Shown: positions 31,847 to 35,746 of the stretch, in pieces
How positions within the stretch are numbered: position 1 is the first letter of the stretch
How the letters are laid out: every line of letters starts with the position of its first letter
DNA from: Fuerstiella sp.
Lineage (GTDB): Bacteria > Planctomycetota > Planctomycetia > Planctomycetales > Planctomycetaceae
Reading direction: 5' to 3'
DNA length: 35,746 bases
Assembly (NCBI GenBank): GCA_022447185.1
Contig: JAKVAY010000075.1
Span: forward strand, 1-35,746
Notes under the pieces: generated by a model
What the model saw: only the letters and a program-made list of their open reading frames with translations
Told to the model about the DNA's origin: nothing
Database searches by the model: none
Program-made: the position numbers and the translations under genes

Positions 31847-32965
31847 TCAGGAAATCTGATGCTGCCGGGCGAGGTCCCAGTCCACGTCGATGCCCAGTCC
31901 CGGCCTGTCTGACAGCGTCGTGAATGGTCCGTCGATGCACAGCGGCTCTCGAACAATTGAAAATTCGTGATACGAAGGTCCCAGACAATCGCCGGGGATT
32001 GATTCAATCTGCACATTAGGTGTCGAGACGACAAAATGCATCATGGCGGCGGCACCAACATCCCACTCCAGATTAGAACCAATTGTACAGGGGATCTCAT
32101 GTTCGCCTGCCAGCCGAGCCATCTCATGTGCGCGCTGAATGCCTCCCTGTTTACCCGGATACAACGTCACGGCATCACAGCAGTTGTGCAGGATCAGTTC
32201 CTGCAGTTGCACCTCGTCAAAACAGCTTTCATCGGCCAGAATCCTGATTCCCAGATCAGAACGCAGAGTGCTCAGCTGTGTGTAGTTACCGCGACAAAGC
32301 GGCTGTTCAACTATCGCGATGTTGCAATTGCTCATCTGTTCCAGACATGCACGCGCAGACTGATCACTCCAGCCACCATTGGCATCAATTGTGAGTTCTA
32401 TGTCCGGACCAATTACCTGACGGACAGCCTGCACTCGAGCGATGTCCTGTTCATCACCGGTGCCCACTTTCACTTTGATTGTCTGAAATCCTGCCTTGAC
32501 CCGTTGAGTCGCTCGTTCGGCTGCGATCTCCGGTGAATAAGCTCCCAAAGAAAACCGGTTACGTATGGTCAGTGGTCGAACGTTACCGCCGAACAACTCA
32601 TAGATCGGCTTGTTTTCGTCTTTGCCTACTGCATCCCAGCAGGCCATTTCGATTGCGGACTTTGCGAACCAATTTCCCACAGCGACAGCATTCATGCGAT
32701 CCATGACGGTGGAAATGTCCCGCGGACTACATCCTTCAACAAGACCGGCAAAGGTGTTTCTGATGATCGCGGCTGCCCCCCAGACGGTTTCGCCACTCCA
32801 GTTCGCTGTCACCGTGGCCTCACCGGCTCCCGTGATACCGTTGTCCGTTTGCAGTCTGACGAGAACAAATTCTGAGACATCATGACGTCCCAGAGCCGAA
32901 ACCATGCGATAGTCGGGCTTGAGTGGAATTCGAACGGGGATGGCTTCGATCTGCGAAATCTTCAT
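31847..32965 (-). CDS. mandelate racemase/muconate-lactonizing family enzyme (enolase superfamily)
   Basis: Enolase-superfamily enzymes abstract a proton alpha to a carboxylate, giving acid-sugar dehydration, racemisation or cycloisomerisation. The 372-residue protein has the usual capping domain, then a barrel with K164/K166 (IKVKVG). The Mg2+ ligands are D194 (DANGGW), E220 (VEQPL) and D245 (ADES). K272 (YPGKQGG) is the second base, as in the muconate-lactonizing/dipeptide-epimerase subgroup rather than mandelate racemase itself. The ATG at 32965 overlaps the stop of a small upstream frame as ATGA. It precedes the PSCyt/DUF1501 block on the same strand. The substrate is unassigned; a sugar-acid role fits the lactonase and aldolase nearby. 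Confidence 0.93.
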   Translation of the reverse strand: MKISQIEAIPVRIPLKPDYRMVSALGRHDVSEFVLVRLQTDNGITGAGEATVTANWSGETVWGAAAIIRNTFAGLVEGCSPRDISTVMDRMNAVAVGNWFAKSAIEMACWDAVGKDENKPIYELFGGNVRPLTIRNRFSLGAYSPEIAAERATQRVKAGFQTIKVKVGTGDEQDIARVQAVRQVIGPDIELTIDANGGWSDQSARACLEQMSNCNIAIVEQPLCRGNYTQLSTLRSDLGIRILADESCFDEVQLQELILHNCCDAVTLYPGKQGGIQRAHEMARLAGEHEIPCTIGSNLEWDVGAAAMMHFVVSTPNVQIESIPGDCLGPSYHEFSIVREPLCIDGPFTTLSDRPGLGIDVDWDLARQHQIS

Positions 32966-33273
32966 TTGTTGTGTATTCCGAAAGGGGTTCTTCCTGCTTT
33001 CAGTCCACCGCTGCAGAATCCACCCGCAGTGATCAGGTGCCTGTCAATGATCCCGCAATTTCTGTCCTGAAAATCCTGAGGAAGATTTGATCCGGGTTCC
33101 CATCGAATCCTGAGCATCGACTGGAGCCGACCGTCGTGATTCGTTTCCACCGAAAATTCTTCGGCAGATATCTCCAAAGGGGTGCCGACATTTATTGTGA
33201 CAGTGATCAGTCCCACGATGCTGAACGAGTGAAGTTTCACTGCTTCAGCAGCGCTGGGGAACAGCCTTCTCAT
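32962..33273 (-). CDS. possible small hypothetical protein coupled to the enolase-family gene
   Basis: A 103-codon frame has an ATG start at 33273, and its TGA overlaps the next gene's ATG (ATGA at 32962-32965). The middle (ITVTINVGTPLEISAEEFSV, then a beta-rich stretch) looks protein-like. The tail (GGFCSGGLKAGRTPFGIHNK) does not, and no family is recognised. The precise overlap is the main evidence, and such overlaps also arise by chance. No signal peptide is evident. It could be a leader gene or non-coding DNA. Confidence 0.35.
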   Translation of the reverse strand: MRRLFPSAAEAVKLHSFSIVGLITVTINVGTPLEISAEEFSVETNHDGRLQSMLRIRWEPGSNLPQDFQDRNCGIIDRHLITAGGFCSGGLKAGRTPFGIHNK

Positions 33274-33388
33274 TTGTCAGTCTTTGCGTGCAAACGGGAC
33301 TGCCTGATCATCGTGAATCAGTTCTGAAAATAAATGTCGGGACGAGTGTGCAGGGTTCAGGTTAGATTTCTGACAGAGAATGCAGACG
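32966..33388. other. region between methyltransferase and enolase-family genes
   Basis: Apart from the possible 103-codon frame, this 423-base stretch has no supported gene. The promoter of the enolase-family operon should be within 33274-33388 or inside the small frame. No hairpin with a T tract was found behind the methyltransferase stop. Confidence 0.35.
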
Positions 33389-34276
33389 TCAAACAACTTC
33401 CGCGGACTTTAAAGGATGCGTGCTTTCGTTCGTCCGCACAAAAACAAATTCGTTGCAGCCGTGACCGGTCGAGGTTATTAATTCCTGAAGCTGAAATCCT
33501 CGATCCCGCATAAATCGAAATATCTCTTCGGGTCTGGCGACCTCGAATGGCCAGCCACCCACCCAGTCCACCAGGTCATGCCAGCCGTGCATGCCTCTGG
33601 CCTGCGTTTGTCGAATCCAGTTGGTGAAAGGAATCAGTGGATTGCGAAACGCCACGAGACGCAGTATTCCGGCCAGCAGCGTCATCGACAGGCGTTTGAG
33701 AAATGTGACCGATCCCACAGCCACCACGTATCCGGGTCGCAACCACCCTGGAAGTCGTTGATAGATTCGCTTCACGAGGTACCACGCTCGTGAGATGTAT
33801 AGTTGATCGTTGTAGATCGCCAGCACCAGTAATCCACCTGAATCAACGTTTCTGATCAGGTGATCGATGGAGCTCCACATTTGTCCCGTGTGGTGGGCCA
33901 CCCCCCAGCAGTAGACGACGTCAAACCGGCCCATGTCTTTTAGGAAGTCGGTGTCTGTCAGAGATCCGTGCAGAACGATCCATCTGGATTCGTCTTCACA
34001 AAATCGTTCCCTCAATTCCTGAGCACAGCCAACGGAATCATGATCCACGTCGAATGATGTCACTTGGGCACCCAGACGATATGCGGAAAGACTGAAAAGC
34101 CCGCTGCCACTGCCAGCATCGAGGAACCGTCGGTTCTGCAGATCGTCTATCCCCAGAAGACGCTGCATTGACTCCTGAGCCGCTTTGATTTTCTTGTCAT
34201 TCAGCGTCTCAAGAAAACCGGCCCAATTTTTGCCAAACGCGAATTTCGTATTTGCAGAATCCGGTTCATCCGTCAT
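33389..34276 (-). CDS. class I SAM-dependent methyltransferase
   Basis: From the ATG at 34276 the protein has 295 residues. FAFGKNWAGFLETLNDKKI at the N-terminus is typical of a methyltransferase group often found with glycan genes. Motif I, FLDAGSGSG (D53 to G59), binds S-adenosylmethionine. FDVD (~73) is the acidic beta-2 position, and FDVVYCWGVAHHTG with MWSSIDHLIRNV is motif II/III. The C-terminal third (WHDLVDWVGGWPFEVARPEEI, then FQLQELITSTGHGCNEFVF) is characteristic of the same group. Two hydrophobic stretches around 150-210 may be membrane-associated. An ATG at 34348 would add 24 residues that do not match the family. The acceptor is unknown. Confidence 0.88.
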   Translation of the reverse strand: MTDEPDSANTKFAFGKNWAGFLETLNDKKIKAAQESMQRLLGIDDLQNRRFLDAGSGSGLFSLSAYRLGAQVTSFDVDHDSVGCAQELRERFCEDESRWIVLHGSLTDTDFLKDMGRFDVVYCWGVAHHTGQMWSSIDHLIRNVDSGGLLVLAIYNDQLYISRAWYLVKRIYQRLPGWLRPGYVVAVGSVTFLKRLSMTLLAGILRLVAFRNPLIPFTNWIRQTQARGMHGWHDLVDWVGGWPFEVARPEEIFRFMRDRGFQLQELITSTGHGCNEFVFVRTNESTHPLKSAEVV

Positions 34277-34348
34277 ATCACAGAGCTTGTTCACAATAAC
34301 TGGCTGGAAGAATGTTCCCGGACCGGCAGGAGCGAAGGCAGCAGGCAT

Positions 34349-34680
34349 TCACTTCCGTTTTCCGCATTGGTAATTACACGATTTGTTGCCTACTATCGCA
34401 CACTGGGCAGCACACGTCACTTCTCTTCGGAACAGGAAGCCACGATCTACCTGGATTCTTCACTCGAGATTCTCCCCTCGTTCTCCACGGTTTCCTGGTC
34501 GCGTCCTTTCTATCACAGCCTTGTGACAGCAGCCCCTTTGAATCAGTTATGGGCTGCATAAATGCTTCAACGGAAAACCGTCGGTGCGAAGTTCCACGGA
34601 CGAGTACTGTAATCCAGACGCACGCAAAAAATTGAGGCTCAAGATATCGGGTTGTGCTTTGGGCCAGATGGGAAATGTTG
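34349..34680. other. divergent promoter region, no gene supported
   Basis: About 330 bases separate the methyltransferase gene (minus) from the class IV aminotransferase gene (plus). The overlapping short frames have no protein-like composition, and no RNA or repeat was recognised. Confidence 0.4.
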
Positions 34681-35619
34681 ATGTCAGAACCATTCGTCTA
34701 TCTCAACGGAGAATTCATCCCGGCATCGCAGGCTCATATCGCGATTTACGACGCCTCAGTTGTCTTAGGCGCGACAGTCACAGATATGACTCGGACCTTC
34801 GGTAAGGTTCCGTTTCGACTGGATGATCACGTCGCCAGATTCTATCGATCCTGTCGGTACACCCGAATCACACCGGAGGTCACAGCGGCAGAGACGACCG
34901 AGATCGCTGAGGAACTGATCCGTCGGAATTCTGAACTCCTGGAGCCGCACCAGGATCTGGCTTTGGTGAAGTTCATCAGTCCGGGGGAATTACGCCTCTA
35001 TACGGGGGCGGCAGGTCGGGCGGGAGAGATGCCTCCAACCTACTGCATCCATACGTTTCCACTGCCGTTTCAGGTTTGGCGGCACTACTTCACTGAGGGC
35101 GTGCATGTTGTGACACCATCGGTTCGACATGTCCCCCCGCAGTGTGTTGATCCAAAGATCAAATGTCGAAGCCGCATGCACTGGTGGCTTGCAGATCGCG
35201 AAACGCACCTCGTTGATCCGAATGCGGTCAGCCTGTGTCTGGATCTTGACGGAAACGTTACCGAAACCTCTGGGTCCAATTTCCTGATCTATACGGGCGA
35301 TGAAATCGTGAGTCCAGGCCGCCGAAATGTCCTGCGCGGAGTCAGTGTACAAACGGTCTCGGAGTTGTGTCAGGAACTGAATGTTTCGTTCGTGGAACGT
35401 GATTTCCAGATCCATGATGTCATCAACGCACGCGAAGCATTTCTTGCCAGCACTCCGTACTGTCTGGCTCCGGTGACACAGGTGAACGGGATCCCTGTTG
35501 GAAACGGTCAACCTGGTACGATGCTTCACCGTTTGCTGGATCGGTGGAGCCAGCGTGTGGGAGTTAACATCATCGAACAAATAACATCTACAGCACACGA
35601 GGCGGAGGCAGCGCGATGA
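34681..35619 (+). CDS. class IV PLP-dependent aminotransferase (branched-chain / D-amino-acid type)
   Basis: Fold-type IV enzymes include branched-chain aminotransferase, D-alanine aminotransferase and aminodeoxychorismate lyase. From the ATG at 34681 the length is 312. The N-terminal YLNGEFIPASQAHIAIYDASVVLG is typical of the family. The cofactor lysine is most likely K161 in DPKIKCRSRMHWWLADRE. VTETSGSNFLIY contains the conserved glutamate (E195) that pairs with the PLP pyridine nitrogen, and RNVLRGVSVQTV completes the phosphate pocket. Which amino acid is used cannot be told by eye. GTG at 34654 and ATG at 34675 are alternative starts. Its TGA overlaps the next gene's ATG (ATGA), implying coupled translation with an amidohydrolase. 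Confidence 0.92.
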   Translation: MSEPFVYLNGEFIPASQAHIAIYDASVVLGATVTDMTRTFGKVPFRLDDHVARFYRSCRYTRITPEVTAAETTEIAEELIRRNSELLEPHQDLALVKFISPGELRLYTGAAGRAGEMPPTYCIHTFPLPFQVWRHYFTEGVHVVTPSVRHVPPQCVDPKIKCRSRMHWWLADRETHLVDPNAVSLCLDLDGNVTETSGSNFLIYTGDEIVSPGRRNVLRGVSVQTVSELCQELNVSFVERDFQIHDVINAREAFLASTPYCLAPVTQVNGIPVGNGQPGTMLHRLLDRWSQRVGVNIIEQITSTAHEAEAAR

Positions 35620-35746
35620 ATCGAGGACCGGACCGCAGGAGATGGATTGTTGCCTGTATGATTGTTCTGGCAGGCCGGAACTACGGTCACGTGATGGCTG
35701 ACGACACAAAGCCCGATCTGGACATCATCGACTGCCACACTCATTT
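35616..35746 (+). CDS. amidohydrolase-family protein (5' part, cut by window end)
   Basis: Only the first 43 codons are present. The ATG at 35616 overlaps the aminotransferase stop (ATGA). RRRWIVACMIVLAG followed by residues up to ~28 is a signal peptide. The mature N-terminus reads PDLDIIDCHTHF, the first beta strand with the HxH metal-binding pair (H41, H43) of TIM-barrel amidohydrolases of the amidohydrolase-2/TatD kind. The partner aminotransferase suggests degradation of an amino-acid-like compound, but export of one and not the other argues for separate sites of action. The rest of the domain lies outside the window. Confidence 0.75.
   Translation, partial: MNRGPDRRRWIVACMIVLAGRNYGHVMADDTKPDLDIIDCHTH

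Noticed and set aside
34990..35709. 239-codon minus-strand frame opposite the class IV aminotransferase
   Set aside because: The plus strand has intact family motifs and an ATGA joint; the opposing frame looks like random translation.

Overview
The window looks like chromosomal DNA of a planctomycete (phylum Planctomycetota), probably a marine or aquatic member of the Planctomycetaceae with roughly balanced base composition. The clearest markers are a protein with the PSCyt1/PSCyt2/PSD1 architecture and two DUF1501 proteins, both paralogous families strongly expanded in planctomycetes. A Gfo/Idh/MocA oxidoreductase, a PhyH-type dioxygenase, an EF-hand secreted protein and a degenerate Nramp-like transporter fit the same picture. 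Genes are short transcription units on both strands, Shine-Dalgarno sequences are patchy, and several joints are ATGA stop/start overlaps. The taxonomic call is inference from gene families, not from a marker gene.

Layout. 1-3.8 kb (mostly minus strand): a PhyH dioxygenase and a Gfo/Idh/MocA oxidoreductase overlapping by 10 bases, a tRNA-Ser(GGA) with a perfect hairpin behind it, and a DNA-binding domain fused to a PTS EIIA domain. 4.5-10.3 kb: envelope and export genes. A HlyD-like coiled-coil protein converges on a very large TolC-family lipoprotein, followed by a lipoprotein with a parvulin-type peptidyl-prolyl isomerase domain. 10.6-13.9 kb: dxr (isoprenoid synthesis) translationally coupled to an enlarged RseP-type site-2 protease. 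14-19 kb: larC (nickel-pincer cofactor) divergent from an Nramp-fold transporter lacking the usual metal motif. That transporter converges with, and overlaps by 98 bp, a prepilin-peptidase-like protein lacking the second catalytic motif. 19.3-25.9 kb: a conserved hypothetical, a five-EF-hand secreted protein, an HpaI-type aldolase, a small HExxH protein, a glycosidase-like beta-propeller protein and an SMP-30 lactonase-like protein.

25.9-33.3 kb is a minus-strand block: (small ORF) - enolase-superfamily dehydratase - PSCyt/DUF1549/DUF1553 - DUF1501 - DUF1501. 33.4-34.3 kb holds a SAM methyltransferase. 34.7-35.7 kb holds a class IV aminotransferase coupled to an amidohydrolase that runs off the end of the window.

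How they may work together: the SMP-30-type lactonase, the enolase-superfamily acid-sugar dehydratase, the HpaI-type aldolase and the glycosidase-like protein are the reaction types of non-phosphorylative sugar-acid degradation. Their clustering suggests polysaccharide or sugar-acid use, although they are not one operon. No phage, insertion sequence, CRISPR array or classical defence system was seen. The least expected items are the motif-less Nramp, the prepilin-peptidase relative without GxGD, the HTH-EIIA fusion, the lipoyl-less HlyD-like protein with an internal duplication, the small HELIH protein, and the hairpin inside the larC His-tail codons.
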